DNA of 64,000 nucleotides from Streptomyces sp. WAC08241 (GTDB lineage: Bacteria; Actinomycetota; Actinomycetes; Streptomycetales; Streptomycetaceae): contig CP042279.1 of the NCBI GenBank assembly GCA_007858575.1, positions 806,001-870,000 of the forward strand, read 5' to 3'. Below the pieces are notes generated by a model. It did not search any database, was not told the origin of the DNA, and was given only the letters and a program-made list of their open reading frames with translations. The first letter of the stretch is position 1, and each line of letters begins with the position of its first letter. Positions 9,886 to 18,537 of this stretch are shown piece after piece. Made by a program: the position numbers and the translations under genes.

Positions 9886-10192
9886 GTCCGTCCCCTCGTC
9901 CGTTCGACGTGGCACAGCTTACGTAGTGCCGCCCGCACGTGCTCATAGGCCGCGCCCTCGCACCGGGATCGATTGTCAGTGCTGTGGAGGGCCCCCGGGT
10001 ACCGCCGGCGCCCGGCGCCCACCAACCCCTTCCCCTCCGGCCCACTTGACGAGGCGTTCGGAACCGGGCCGCCCGCGCCCCGGAGGGAGGGAGGGCCCCG
10101 GCCCGGCCCGGGCCCCGGGCGCACCACCGACGATCAAGGAAGTGAGCGATGTCACGCCGTCCCCCCCGTCCTCCGTCCGTACACCTCCCTGA

Positions 10193-10223
10193 CGCAACCC
10201 CTCGGGGATGTCCCGGGGTTGCG
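10193..10223. terminator. Hairpin in the kinase upstream region
   Basis: CGCAACCCC (10193-10201) pairs with GGGGTTGCG (10215-10223), with possible inner GGG/CCC pairing. The gap 9886-10409 is otherwise without a recognised gene; it holds this hairpin and one weak small ORF. The role could be terminator or operator. Confidence 0.45.
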
Positions 10224-10253
10224 CGCCCCCGTCTCCACCCAGGGGAGTACGCC

Positions 10254-10331
10254 GTGCGGGCGGCCGTCATCCTCCGGGAGGCCCGCAAATCGGTACGCGG
10301 GCATGACGCCCCGGCGCTGCCCGCTTCCTAA
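10254..10331 (+). CDS. Very small ORF with good ribosome site (doubtful)
   Basis: GTG 10254 is preceded by AGGGGAG at ideal spacing and opens 25 codons (VRAAVILREARKSV...) with GC-rich third positions, ending TAA 10329-10331. No homologue is known to me. The TAA lies inside a TAAGGT that could be a -10 element for the next gene. It may be chance. Confidence 0.2.
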   Translation: MRAAVILREARKSVRGHDAPALPAS

Positions 10332-10409
10332 GGTTGTTGTCACGCGGTGGGTGCGGCACTCGTCCCCCGAGGTCACGCACCTGCCGCGCCACACGACGGG
10401 AGAGGAACC

Positions 10410-10577
10410 ATGGCCTACACGGCACCGCGGACGAGCAGCCGGCCTTCGGGTCGCCGTCACCCCCTGGTGGCCACCGCCATGGTTCTTCCTCTCGCGGCCC
10501 TGCTCGTGGTCGTCTTCGGCGGCTGGGAAGCGGTGGTCACACAGGCGTCGTCCGTGGGCGTGATGCTGGGGCGCTGA
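10410..10577 (+). CDS. Small single-pass membrane protein
   Basis: ATG 10410 sits behind AGAGGAACC. It encodes 55 residues: a basic N-terminus (MAYTAPRTSSRPSGRRHP), one hydrophobic helix (LVATAMVLPLAALLVVVFGGW) and a short polar tail ending VGVMLGR. It resembles the small conserved membrane proteins of Streptomyces with no assigned function. It stands alone between the kinase promoter region and the phosphotransferase gene. A TAAGGT at 10328-10333 could be its -10 element. Confidence 0.6.
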   Translation: MAYTAPRTSSRPSGRRHPLVATAMVLPLAALLVVVFGGWEAVVTQASSVGVMLGR

Positions 10578-10813
10578 GCGGCGCCCCGGACCCGGGAGAG
10601 CGGCCCGGGTCGGGACATCCGGCCATCAGCCCCGTGGGGACGGGGGTGCGACGGACGGCAGCGTGGGGCCGGTCGGCCGGGGAGCCGACCGGCCCTCGCG
10701 CGTTCCCGGCACCCTTCGCTGCCCCTCCGCCTCCCGCGCCCTTCGTGCCGTCCCAGCGCGCCCTTGCGGCGTTCCCGGCGCCCCCGCACCGTTCCCGGCC
10801 CGCCCCCACCCCG

Positions 10814-10819
10814 TACGCT
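10814..10819 (+). promoter_or_regulatory. -10 element for a likely leaderless transcript
   Basis: TACGCT is exactly six bases before the GTG at 10826 and there is no Shine-Dalgarno sequence, the arrangement typical of leaderless Streptomyces mRNAs. Confidence 0.5.
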
Positions 10820-10825
10820 CCCCGC

Positions 10826-11789
10826 GTGACCCCCACCCGTCCCACGCCCGTCCCGGGCGCCCCGCTCGACCGTCTCGCGGCCCTGGCCCGTGCCGCCGCC
10901 CATCCGACCGGCGGCGCCCCTGCGGCTGCGCGGAGGAGGGGCTCGTCGGGGTGCTCGCGGACCGGGAGGACGGGACCGTCGTACGCCACGGGGCGCTCGT
11001 CGTGAAGGCGCACGCCCCCGACACCGACCCCGAGGCGCACCGCGCGCGGCTCGCGCTGGCGGCCCGCCCGGACGTCGCCGGAGTCCTCCTGTCACCCCTC
11101 CCGCTGCCGCCGGCGGCTCCGGAGGAGCTCGGCGGACGACCGGTCAGCGCCTGGCCGTACGGAGCGCCCGTCGACCTGGGGACCCCGACGCCGCTCCGTG
11201 GGAGGAGGCGGCGCGGCTCTCGCCCTGCTCCACCGCACCCCGCTCCCGCCCGGGGCCGCGGACGGCCTTCCGGCGATGCGGGCCCCGCTCAAGGCGGCCC
11301 TCGCCGTGGACCGGATGCGCCGGGCCGCGCCGGACCACCCGGCCGCGGCCACCGTCCTCGCCGCCCGGCGGACGGTCCCCGAAGCCCCCGCGCACGCCCC
11401 CGGCTGCTCTGTCACGGCGACTTCCACCTGGGGCAACTCGTCCGGCCCGCCCCGGCCCCGTCCGCCCCTGCGGCCTGGCGGCTCATCGACGTCGACGACC
11501 TCGGCACGGGGACCCGGCCTGGGACCTGGCCCGTCCGGCCGCCTGGTTCGCCGCCGGCATCCTGCCCCCGGAGATCTGGTCCCGCTTCCTCGGCGCGTAC
11601 CGGGAGGCGGGCGGCCCGGCCGTGGGCGCCGACCCCTGGGCCGAACTGGACGTGCCGGCCCGTGCCCTGACGGTGCAGACCGCCGCCCTGGCCGTCGCGA
11701 AGTCCACGGCCGAGGACCGGCCGCTGGACGAGGTCGAAGAGGTGATGATCGACACCTGCGCCCGCATCGCCGGACACCGAACCGGGTAG
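10826..11789 (+). CDS. APH/choline-kinase-like phosphotransferase, frameshifted
   Basis: GTG start six bases after a -10 element, so probably leaderless. The kinase signature is clear: LLCHGDFHLGQLV (catalytic HGD..N/Q loop) and WRLIDVDDLGTGDPAWDLAR (metal-binding D) near residues 200-235. The protein, about 320 residues, resembles aminoglycoside phosphotransferase-fold enzymes. Many of these act on small alcohols or sugars rather than drugs, so resistance should not be assumed. About five frame changes (10915, 11185, 11210, 11400, 11512). The end ...DTCARIAGHRTG stops at TAG 11787-11789. Confidence 0.72.
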
Positions 11790-11856
11790 GCGCTTCCGGC
11801 GTCCACATAAGGTGAGGCCATCATTCGAACGGCAATGTCAGGGAGTTGAGCCGAGC

Positions 11857-12148
11857 ATGCAGTGTCCCAAGTGTCATGCGGCCATGCACACGTACAACCG
11901 CAACGGCGTCCAGATCGAGCAGTGCAGCGGCTGCCGGGGCATATTCCTGGACTACGGCGAGCTGGAGGCCCTGACCCGCCTGGAGTCCCAGTGGGTCCAG
12001 CAGGCCCCGCCCGCGCCGCCCGCCCCCAGGGCTACCCGGCGCAGCACGCTCCCGCCGCGCCCGCCTGGGGCGCCCCGCACCACGGCGGTCACCACGGCGG
12101 CGGCCACTACGCCAGCGCGGCTTCGGACGGATGCTCTTCTCCTCCTGA
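11857..12148 (+). CDS. TFIIB-type zinc-ribbon protein
   Basis: ATG 11857 follows GGGAGTTGAG. The N-terminus has CPKCHAAM and CSGCRGIFLDYGELE: two CxxC pairs about 20 residues apart, the zf-TFIIB ribbon that binds one zinc ion. The C-terminal half is a Pro/Ala/Gly/His-rich tail (HHGGHHGGGHYA) ending RGFGRMLFSS. Frame changes near 12030 and 12115. About 97 residues. Found widely in Streptomyces without known function; nucleic-acid or protein binding is inferred only from the zinc ribbon. Followed by a terminator and the tRNA cluster. Confidence 0.8.
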
Positions 12149-12162
12149 GGCACCGGGACGAG

Positions 12163-12193
12163 AAGCCCCGGCCGCGAGGTGCGGCCGGGGGCT
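12163..12193. terminator. Terminator between zinc-ribbon gene and tRNA cluster
   Basis: AGCCCCGGCCGC (12163-12174) pairs with GCGGCCGGGGGCT (12181-12193). It can serve both the zinc-ribbon gene and the oppositely transcribed tRNA operon. Confidence 0.75.
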
Positions 12194-12203
12194 CTTGGTG
12201 TGG

Positions 12204-12275
12204 TGCGCGATACTGGGATTGAACCAGTGACCTCTTCCGTGTCAGGGAAGCGCTCTCCCGCTGAGCTAATCGCGC
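12204..12275 (-). tRNA. tRNA-Val(GAC), copy 3 in transcription order
   Basis: Reads GCGCGATTAGCTCAGCGGGA... with anticodon stem-loop CTTCC-CTGACAC-GGAAG (anticodon GAC), T-loop GGTTCAATCCC and acceptor GCGCGAT/ATCGCGC with A73. CCA is encoded (12201-12203). Confidence 0.95.
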
Positions 12276-12315
12276 GGGGTGGTGCACAACCTACCCGAAG
12301 GCGGGCCGTACTGCG

Positions 12316-12387
12316 TGCGCGATACTGGGATTGAACCAGTGACCTCTTCCGTGTCAGGGAAGCGCTCTCCCGCTGAGCTAATCGCGC
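12316..12387 (-). tRNA. tRNA-Val(GAC), copy 2
   Basis: Identical in the mature part to the copy at 12204-12275 (acceptor GCGCGAT/ATCGCGC, anticodon GAC). The flanking sequence differs and no CCA follows. Confidence 0.95.
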
Positions 12388-12421
12388 GGGGGATCCGGAG
12401 ATCCGGGACCCGAAGGTCCAG

Positions 12422-12493
12422 TGGACGATACTGGGATTGAACCAGTGACCTCTTCCGTGTCAGGGAAGCGCTCTCCCGCTGAGCTAATCGTCC
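12422..12493 (-). tRNA. tRNA-Val(GAC), copy 1, variant acceptor stem
   Basis: Same body and GAC anticodon as the two downstream copies, but acceptor GGACGAT/ATCGTCC. The change is compensatory on both strands of the stem, so the gene is functional and distinct. Confidence 0.95.
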
Positions 12494-12497
12494 TTGG

Positions 12498-12568
12498 AGG
12501 TGGAGACGGGATTTGAACCCGTGTAGACGGCTTTGCAGGCCGTTGCCTCGCCTCTCGGCCACTCCACC
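12498..12568 (-). tRNA. tRNA-Cys(GCA)
   Basis: Acceptor GGTGGAG/CTCCACC with U73 as expected for Cys; anticodon arm ACGGC-CTGCAAA-GCCGT gives GCA; T-loop GGTTCAAATCC. CCA is encoded at 12495-12497. Confidence 0.95.
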
Positions 12569-12607
12569 AGGAGTGAATACGGGGGTTCGGGAAGATCCCC
12601 CACATCG

Positions 12608-12680
12608 AGCGGACGACGAGATTCGAACTCGCGACCCTCACCTTGGCAAGGTGATGCTCTACCAACTGAGCCACGTCCGC
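12608..12680 (-). tRNA. tRNA-Gly(GCC)
   Basis: Acceptor GCGGACG/CGTCCGC with U73; anticodon arm TCACC-TTGCCAA-GGTGA gives GCC; T-loop AGTTCGAATCT. First gene of the Gly-Cys-Val-Val-Val operon; no encoded CCA. Confidence 0.95.
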
Positions 12681-12722
12681 TTGTCGTTTCCGTTCCGCTT
12701 GCGCGTCCCGGCGACGTGTTGA

Positions 12723-12750
12723 ACTCTAGCGGATTCCCGGGCCAGCACAA
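12723..12750 (-). promoter_or_regulatory. Promoter of the Gly-Cys-Val tRNA operon
   Basis: On the minus strand TTGTGC (12745-12750) and TAGAGT (12723-12728) are spaced by 16 bases, 42 bases upstream of tRNA-Gly. The gap 12681-12934 otherwise holds only the pabB promoter. Confidence 0.6.
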
Positions 12751-12922
12751 AACGCGTTTCCGCAGCGTGCTGACCTGCGGGCCGACCGGGCCGCCGCCGG
12801 CCACCCCCGGCGGGACCACCGGCGGGACCCCCGGAGGGTTCGCACGGCGTTCACTCGCCGTGTTCCCCGGGTCGCGCGCAGCCCCCGGCGCACACGGCCC
12901 GGTGTCCCCGTCCCGCCCGACC

Positions 12923-12928
12923 TAGACT
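12923..12928 (+). promoter_or_regulatory. -10 element of pabB (leaderless type)
   Basis: TAGACT lies exactly six bases before the GTG start at 12935 and no ribosome-binding site is present. Confidence 0.55.
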
Positions 12929-12934
12929 CGACGC

Positions 12935-14000
12935 GTGTACGACCTCGCTCCCCTGGCCCGTTTCGGCGGCCTCGTCGCCACCGACCTCCGGGACGTCACC
13001 CACGACCCCGAGGCCCTGGACTCCACCGGCTTCTGGGCCGTCTGCGCGGACTTCGAGGGGCGCCTGACCTGCGCCCGCTTCGGGGACGTGCGGCCGGACC
13101 CGGTGCCCCCGCCCGTGCCGGGCGCCTGGCGCGGTCCCGCCGCCGACTCCTGGACGTCCTCCCTCGACCGCGCCGCGTACACCGCGGGCGTACGGCGCGT
13201 GCGGGAGCACATCGCGCGCGGCGAGGTCTACCAGGCGAACCTCTGCCGGTGCTGACCGCGCCGCTGCCGGACCCGGCCGCCGCCGACGTGGACGCGCTCA
13301 CCGCGCTGCTCGCCCGGGGCAACCCCGCCCCGTACGCCGGAACGATCCGCCTGCCCGCCCACGGCGTGGAGATCGCCACCGCGTCCCCCGAGCTCTACCT
13401 GCGCAGGGAGGGGCCCTGGTCTCCTCGGGACCCATCAAGGGCACCGGCCGCACCGCCGCCGACCTCCTCCCCAAGGACCACGCGGAGAACGTGATGATCG
13501 TCGACCTGGTCCGCAACGACCTGGGACGCGTCAGCGAGACCGGCTCCGTCACCGTCCCCGCCCTCTGCGCGGTCGAGGAGCACCCCGGCCTGGTCCACCT
13601 CGTCTCCACCGTCGCCGGAGTGCTGCGTGAGGGCGCCGGCTGGCCCGGGCTGCTCGCCGCCACCTTCCCGCCCGGCTCGGTCACGGGCGCCCCCAAGTCC
13701 AGCGCGCTGCGGATCATCGAGGCCCTGGAGACCGCGCCCCGCGGCCCCTACTGCGGGGGCGTCGGCTGGGTCGACGCGGACGCGGGCACCGGCGAGCTCG
13801 CCGTCGGCATACGCACCTTCTGGATCGACCGCCCCGAGGGCGTGCTGCGCTTCGGCACCGGCGCCGGGATCACCTGGGGCTCCGACCCGGAGCGCGAGTG
13901 GGAGGAGACCGAGCTGAAGGCGTCCCGGCTGGTCGCGATAGCGTCGGGCGTCCACGAACCAGGCGCCCCCGAGGCGACCGGAAAGGCCATTTCCCGATGA
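12935..14000 (+). CDS. pabB: Aminodeoxychorismate synthase component I-like chorismate-binding enzyme
   Basis: GTG 12935, probably leaderless. Chorismate-utilising enzyme family: GEVYQANLCR, ASPELYLRREG, GPIKGTGRTA (PIKGT motif), VMIVDLVRNDLGRV, FPPGSVTGAPKSSALRII, GAGITWGSDPEREWEET. It converts chorismate with ammonia to 4-amino-4-deoxychorismate for p-aminobenzoate and folate; the glutaminase partner is not in the window. About 355 residues. Frame changes near 13250 (G3 to G2) and 13418 (G5 to G4). Its TGA overlaps the ATG of the lyase gene (ATGA), indicating translational coupling and supporting PABA rather than anthranilate synthesis. Confidence 0.85.
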
Positions 14001-14827
14001 AACTCTGGGTCAACGGCGGGCTGCACGACGCGGAGACCGCCCGGGTCTCCGTGCTGGACCACGGACTGACCGTCGGCGACGGCATCTTCGAGACGGTCAA
14101 GGCGGAGCGCGGCGAGACGTTCGCCCTCACCCTCCATCTGGAGCGCCTCACCCGCTCGGCCCGGGGACTCGGCCTGCCCGACCCGGACCTCGACGAGGTC
14201 CGCCGCGCCTGCGCCGCCGTCCTGGAGGCCAACCCGATGGAGCTCGGCCGGCTCCGCATCACGTACACCGGCGGTCTCTCCCCGCTCGGTTCGGAGCGCG
14301 GCGACGCCGGGACTAGCCTCGTCGTCGCCCTCGGCGAGACGGGCCGCCGCCCCGACTCCACCGCCGTGATCACCGTGCCCTGGACCCGCAACGAGCGCGG
14401 CGCCCTGACCGGGCTCAAGACCACCTCGTACGCCGAGAACGTCGTCGCCCTCGCCAGGGCGCGCGAGGAGGGGGCCTCCGAGGCGCTCTTCGCCAACACG
14501 GTGGGGCAGCTCTGCGAGGGCACCGGCTCCAACGTCTTCGTCGTGGTCGACGGCCGGATCCTCACCCCGCCCGTCTCCTCCGGCTGCCTCGCGGGCATCA
14601 CCCGCGCCCTCGCCGTGCGGTGGACCGGCGCGGAGGAGACCGACCTGCCGCTCGACGTCCTGGAGAGCGCCGACGAGGTCTTCCTGACCTCGACCCTCCG
14701 CGACGTGCAGGCCGTGCACCGGGTCGACGGGCGCGAACTGGCCCCCGCGCCCGGCCCGGTCACCGCCAAGGCCATGCGGGCCTTCGACGAGCACGCGGCC
14801 CGCGACCGCGACCCGCGCCTCGGGTAA
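13997..14827 (+). CDS. pabC: Aminodeoxychorismate lyase (class IV PLP enzyme)
   Basis: Intact 276-codon frame. ATG 13997 overlaps the pabB stop. Class IV aminotransferase fold: VSVLDHGLTVGDGIFETVKA near the N-terminus, the likely PLP lysine in LKTTSYAENVVALARA, then EGASEALFANTVGQLCEGTGSNVFVVVDGRI and DEVFLTSTLRDVQAV. It cleaves 4-amino-4-deoxychorismate to p-aminobenzoate and pyruvate. The family is close to branched-chain and D-amino acid aminotransferases; pairing with pabB favours the lyase. Confidence 0.87.
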   Translation: MKLWVNGGLHDAETARVSVLDHGLTVGDGIFETVKAERGETFALTLHLERLTRSARGLGLPDPDLDEVRRACAAVLEANPMELGRLRITYTGGLSPLGSERGDAGTSLVVALGETGRRPDSTAVITVPWTRNERGALTGLKTTSYAENVVALARAREEGASEALFANTVGQLCEGTGSNVFVVVDGRILTPPVSSGCLAGITRALAVRWTGAEETDLPLDVLESADEVFLTSTLRDVQAVHRVDGRELAPAPGPVTAKAMRAFDEHAARDRDPRLG

Positions 14828-14854
14828 CGGCCGCCGGACCGCCGCAAAACCCGA

Positions 14855-14882
14855 TGACGGACGGCCCCGGGGTGGGTAGAAC
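14855..14882 (+). promoter_or_regulatory. Promoter for GNAT gene (leaderless type)
   Basis: TGACGG (14855-14860) and TAGAAC (14877-14882) are spaced by 16 bases; the ATG at 14890 follows after seven bases with no Shine-Dalgarno sequence. Confidence 0.5.
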
Positions 14883-14889
14883 ACCTCTG

Positions 14890-15724
14890 ATGACCACCAC
14901 CCTGCGGCCGGCCGAGCCGCTTCAGCAGTCGCCCGACGGCGGCCGTTCCCGCACCTACGACGTGTGTGTGAACAGCCGCCGCGTCGGCTCCGTCCACCTC
15001 GCCACCGACCCGCCTTCGGCGCGGCCTCGGGAGTGATCCAGGACCTCCGGATCGACGGGCCGGACCGGGGAGGGCCGGGGCACGGTCGCCGCGCTCGCCT
15101 CCGAGGAGGTGCTGCGGAGCTGGGGCTGCGTCCAGGTGCGGGTGTCCGTGCCCGCCGACGCCGCGCCCGCGCTGCGCATGGTCCGCTCGCTCGGCTACGT
15201 CGAGCGCAGCCGGAACATGATCAGGAGCTGCCCGACGTCCCTCCCGGCCCGCCGGAGGGCGTCGGGTTCCGGCCGATGACCGGCGCCGAGTACGAGGAGT
15301 GGGCGGTGCGGACCAGGGAGTCCTTCGCGCGGGACTGGACCGAGCGGGGCGTCCCCGAGGACCAGGCGCGCGCGAAGGCCGAGAACAGCCACCGCACCCT
15401 GCTGCCCGAGGGCCGTGCCACCCCGGCGCCGCGTTCCACGTGCTGGTCCGCGACGGACGGCCCGCCGGCGTCCTGTGGACCGGCCGGGTCGAGCTCGAAC
15501 CGGGGCGGTGGGCCGCCTACGTGTACGACATCGAGGTGGACGGGGAGCAGCGCGGGCACGGCTACGGGCGGGCGCTCATGCTGCTCGCCGAACGGGTCGC
15601 GCGGGAGGCCGGGGAGACCCTGCTCGGACTGCACGTCTTCGCGGACAACACCCCGGCGGTCCGGCTCTACGAGTCGCTCGGCTACCGCACGACCCACGTC
15701 AACGGCGCCAAGCCGCTGCTGTAG
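14890..15724 (+). CDS. GNAT family N-acetyltransferase, frameshifted
   Basis: ATG 14890, likely leaderless. After repair it is about 278 residues with two GNAT-like halves. The N-terminal half (VIQDLRIDGPDRG..GTVAALASEEVLRSWG) is weaker; the C-terminal half (VYDIEVDGEQRGHGYGRALM, LGLHVFADNTPAVRLYESLG) has the complete acetyl-CoA pyrophosphate loop R/Q-x-x-G-x-G/A. Frame changes near 15014, 15068, 15225 and 15415. The end YRTTHVNGAKPLL stops at TAG 15722-15724. Substrate unknown. Confidence 0.78.
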
Positions 15725-15746
15725 GACCGTCGTCCGGCCGGGCGGG

Positions 15747-16261
15747 TCAGCCCGCGAGGAGGCGGTCGGCGATCGCCTCGATCCGCTCCCGCAGGCCCTC
15801 CTGGCTCTGGCCGCCGTCCAGGCGCTCGCCGCCGATGACGTAGGTCGGCGTGCCGGTGACCTTGATCGCCTTGCCCTCGGCCTCGTCCGCGTCGACGGTC
15901 AGCAGGTGCCGGCCGTCGATCAGGGCGGTGTCGAACTCCTCGGCGTCCAGGCCCAGTTCGGCCGCCAGCTCCAGGAGGACCGGCTCGCCCCGCTCGCCGA
16001 GCTCGGCGGTCCTGGCGAGCAGCGCCTCCGCGTACGGCCGGCCCTTACCCTGCTCGGCCGCCTCCTCGGCGGCCTGGGCGGCGGCGTACGCGTGCTTGTG
16101 CTTCGCCAGCGGGAAGTGGCGGAGCTGCACGTCGAGCCGGTCGCCGTACTTCTCGCGGAGCGCGCGGACGTCGTCGAGGGCCCGGAAGCAGTCGGGGCAC
16201 TGGAGGTCGAACCAGGCCTCCAGGACGACGGGGAGACGGGGGCGGTGGTGGAGTCACTCAT
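15747..16261 (-). CDS. DsbA-family thioredoxin-like protein (CPDC)
   Basis: Start ATG at 16261 (MSDSTTAPVS). After one frame repair near 16232 the N-terminus reads ..LEAWFDLQCPDCFRALDDVRAL, a thioredoxin-fold CPDC redox motif, followed by the helical insertion (FPLAKHKHAYAAAQAAEEAAEQG) and the cis-Pro region GTPTYVIGG. That is the layout of DsbA/FrnE-type oxidoreductases. About 171 residues with no signal peptide, so probably cytoplasmic. Convergent with the GNAT gene. Confidence 0.8.
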
Positions 16262-16441
16262 GTCAGCAGTCTCCCTCACCGGAGCCGGGGGTCCGCCGGA
16301 CCCGGGGCCTCACCGGGGCCGGGGAGTGGATCCCCGCCGGGACGACCCGGAGATCTCCTGAGACCGGCCCGGGGCATGGCCCGGCCGGAGGCGCGGGTGC
16401 AGGATGGAAGGGTCGCATCACCCGGGGACCTGGAGGACCGC

Positions 16442-16859
16442 ATGCTCGCCGAGACCATCTGTTCCGCGGTGTCCGCGGCGGGCCTGGGCATCGCCGCGAT
16501 CGCGGCGTACCGGAAGCGCTTCCTGTCCGCCGCCCGGATCGCCGCCTACGCCCTGGTGCCCCTCGGCCTGGTGATGACGGGGCCGTCGCCTGGCTGGCGG
16601 ACACGGCGTTCAGCCCGGTGGCCTGGGCCGGCTTCGGCGTGCTCGGTCTCGCCTGGGTGCTCTTCCTGTCCACCCGGGCCGTCGAGCGGCGCCGGGCGGG
16701 CCGCGGGCGGCCCGCCGTCGAGGAGACCGCCCCGAGAGCCGCGGCCCTGGCGCCCCGGCGCCTCGGCGTGCCGTGACGGGGAAGAAGCCGAGGGCCGCCG
16801 AGCCCGCGGGCGACGACTTCAGCGACATCGAGGCGATTCTGAAGAAGCACGGAATCTGA
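16442..16859 (+). CDS. Small two-helix membrane protein (Streptomyces-conserved)
   Basis: ATG 16442, start MLAETICSAVSAAGLGIAA. Two hydrophobic segments (AAGLGIAAIAAYRKRFLSAARIAAYALVP.. and FSPVAWAGFGVLGLAWVLFL) are followed by a basic Pro/Ala tail ending DDFSDIEAILKKHGI at TGA 16857-16859. Frame changes near 16580 and 16750. About 138 residues. Database entries of this kind are often labelled cellulose synthase, but no glycosyltransferase motif exists here; the function is unknown. Confidence 0.65.
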
Positions 16860-16980
16860 CCGCTTCTGGCGATTCCGCCGACCGTCCCGGTTCGGTGATC
16901 CACGGAAAGGGGTGAACCACCCGGTCAGAAGGCGTTTTCCGTGATGCCGGGCGCATCGCGTGCGCGATCATCCCCCCGAG

Positions 16981-17169
16981 ATGCTGGATACCTCGCGGGA
17001 CCCCGCCCCCGCCCCCGACGACGCTCCCGCCCACACCCCCGGCGACATCCCCGACGAAGAACGGCGCGGCTGTCTGTACGCGCTCTCCCAGCCGCCGCTG
17101 ATGATCTTCCTCGGCGTCATCGGCTGTCTGCTGCTCCTGGCCGCCGTGCACGACCTCTTCATGCTGTGA
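16981..17169 (+). CDS. Small C-tail-anchored membrane protein
   Basis: ATG 16981 opens 62 codons: an acidic Pro-rich N-terminus (PAPAPDDAPAHTPGDIPDEE), then RRGCLYALSQPPLMI and a C-terminal membrane helix (FLGVIGCLLLLAAVHDLFML). No ribosome site is visible; a GTG at 16960 in frame is an alternative start. Topology suggests the N-terminus in the cytoplasm. Unknown function. Confidence 0.55.
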   Translation: MLDTSRDPAPAPDDAPAHTPGDIPDEERRGCLYALSQPPLMIFLGVIGCLLLLAAVHDLFML

Positions 17170-17187
17170 CGCCCCGGACCGGGGTCG

Positions 17188-17744
17188 TCAGCCCGCCGCC
17201 TCCTTGCGGCGCGCCCGGTACGCGGCCACGTGCAGCCGGTTGCCGCAGGTCCGGCTGTCGCAGTAGCGGCGCGAGCGGTTGCGGGAGAGGTCGACGAAGG
17301 CCCGGCCGCAGTCCGGTGCCTCGCAGCGCCGCAGCCGCTCCTGCTCGCCCGCCACGACGATGAACGCCAGGGCCATGCCGCAGTCGGCCGCGAGGTGGTC
17401 CGCCACCGAGGCGCCCGGCGCGAAGTAGTGCACGTGCCAGTCGTAGCCGTCGTGGTCGGTGAGCTGCGGGGTGGTGCCCGCGCCGGCCACGAGCTGGTTG
17501 ATCAGGGGGCCGCGATCCGGGCCTCGGGCGCGGAGAAGACCGCCGCGAACTTCTCGCGCACCTCGCGCACGGCCCGCAGGTCGGCGGCGTCGAGGACGCC
17601 CACGTCGCTGATCTTGTGCGCGCGCACGAAGACGTGGAGGCCCTGGAGGTCGGCGAGCGCGTCGGGGCGGTCGCCCTGGGCCGCGGTGTTCATCAGATCG
17701 ACGACGGTGTCGAGGGCGATCCGGGTGTCGTGAGGGATCAGCAC
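17188..17744 (-). CDS. ABATE-domain CGNR zinc-finger regulator
   Basis: GTG at 17744 follows AGGGAGCG. The N-terminal ABATE-type domain (RIALDTVVDLMNTAAQGDRPDALADL) and middle region are followed by the C-terminal CGNR finger: RRCEAPDCGRAFVDLSRNRSRRYC..RTCGNRLHVAAYRARRK. The protein is about 185 residues. One frame change near 17497 separates the halves. CGNR proteins are putative stress-response transcription regulators that bind DNA through the finger. A perfect palindrome (17763-17782) lies just upstream and could be an operator. Confidence 0.83.
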
Positions 17745-17762
17745 GATTCGCTCCCTGGCCGG

Positions 17763-17782
17763 CCGCGGGCGGGCGCCCGCGG
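17763..17782. promoter_or_regulatory. Palindrome upstream of CGNR gene
   Basis: CCGCGGGCG (17763-17771), two bases, then CGCCCGCGG (17774-17782): perfect 9-bp arms, 19 bases upstream of the CGNR start. A TAAAGT on the minus strand (17794-17799) could be the -10, placing the palindrome at the transcript start. Confidence 0.5.
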
Positions 17783-17817
17783 AATGGCGCTGACTTTAGC
17801 GCGCCCCGGGCATGGCA

Positions 17818-17860
17818 CCGGCGCCCACCACCGCGCCGGCTGCGCGGTGGTGGGCGCCGG
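17818..17860 (-). terminator. Terminator of ssgB
   Basis: A 19-bp perfect stem (17818-17836 with 17842-17860) and a 5-base loop, 75 bases downstream of the ssgB stop. Confidence 0.8.
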
Positions 17861-17935
17861 ATGACGTGCGTGTGTGGCTGCCCGCGCGGCGCCGTCTCCC
17901 CGAGTCGGACGGCGCCGTGCGGCTCTCGGCCTGGC

Positions 17936-18349
17936 TCAGCTCTCGGCCAGGATGTGGGAGAGCTCCGTATCGAGGTCGAAGTGCCGGTGCTCGGTGCCCG
18001 GTGGCACGGCGGCGTCGGTCCGCTTCAGGAACGACTCCAGGGCCCTCGCCGGGGCCTCGAGCAGGGCCTCTCCCTCGGGAGAGCTCAACGCGATGCAGAC
18101 GACTCCCTGACCGTGGCTGCGGGACGGCCAGACGCGGACGTCGCCCGTGCCGGTGGGCCGGTGCAGCCCCTCGGCGAGAAGGTCGCGGGCGAAGACCCAC
18201 TCGACCGTCTCTTCGGCTCCGGTGTGGAAGGTGGCGTGCACGGCATACGGATCGGCCGTGTCATACCGCAGGCCCGCGGGTACAGGCAGTGAGGACTCGC
18301 TCGACACAACGAGGCGCAGGTGCAGCTCGCAGCTGACCGTGGTGTTCAT
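17936..18349 (-). CDS. ssgB: Sporulation septation protein SsgB
   Basis: Intact 137-residue protein starting MNTTVSCELHLRLVVSSESS and ending RHFDLDTELSHILAES. To my recollection it is essentially identical to S. coelicolor SsgB, the most conserved SsgA-like protein. SsgB is cytoplasmic, binds SsgA/SsgG and FtsZ, and fixes the sites of sporulation septa in aerial hyphae. An in-frame upstream ATG at 18409 exists but family length favours 18349. Known in S. coelicolor to depend on developmental sigma factors; I see no clear promoter box in the 188-base upstream gap. It marks the organism as a sporulating streptomycete. Confidence 0.95.
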   Translation of the reverse strand: MNTTVSCELHLRLVVSSESSLPVPAGLRYDTADPYAVHATFHTGAEETVEWVFARDLLAEGLHRPTGTGDVRVWPSRSHGQGVVCIALSSPEGEALLEAPARALESFLKRTDAAVPPGTEHRHFDLDTELSHILAES

Positions 18350-18525
18350 AAGCGCCAGGGCCTTTCGCTCAGTGTGCGCTCGGGGATTCGCACGTCGGCG
18401 AATCGACATGCCACCTACGGTGCCGTTGTAAACCCCTCTGTCGGTTTTGTGGTCGTTCAGGTCCCTCGTACGGACCCGTGTAACTTTGGGTAATACGGCC
18501 GTTCCGGTGGCGGCCCGTCGTCCGG

Positions 18526-18531
18526 TAGGTT
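18526..18531 (+). promoter_or_regulatory. -10 element, leaderless type
   Basis: TAGGTT lies exactly six bases before ATG 18538; no ribosome-binding site is present. Confidence 0.55.
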
Positions 18532-18537
18532 GGGATC

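Noticed and set aside
10826..11789. Antibiotic-resistance aminoglycoside phosphotransferase
   Set aside because: Only the generic APH fold motifs are present and the context is housekeeping; resistance cannot be claimed.
12201..12680. Integrated element at the tRNA cluster
   Set aside because: No integrase, excisionase or direct repeat of a tRNA 3' end is present; flanking genes are core.
16442..16859. Cellulose synthase
   Set aside because: This label is common for such proteins but there is no DXD/QXXRW motif and the protein is only about 138 residues.
16901..16943. CACGGAAA/TTTCCGTG inverted repeat after the small membrane gene
   Set aside because: Eight-base arms with a 27-base loop are weak and no context supports a role.
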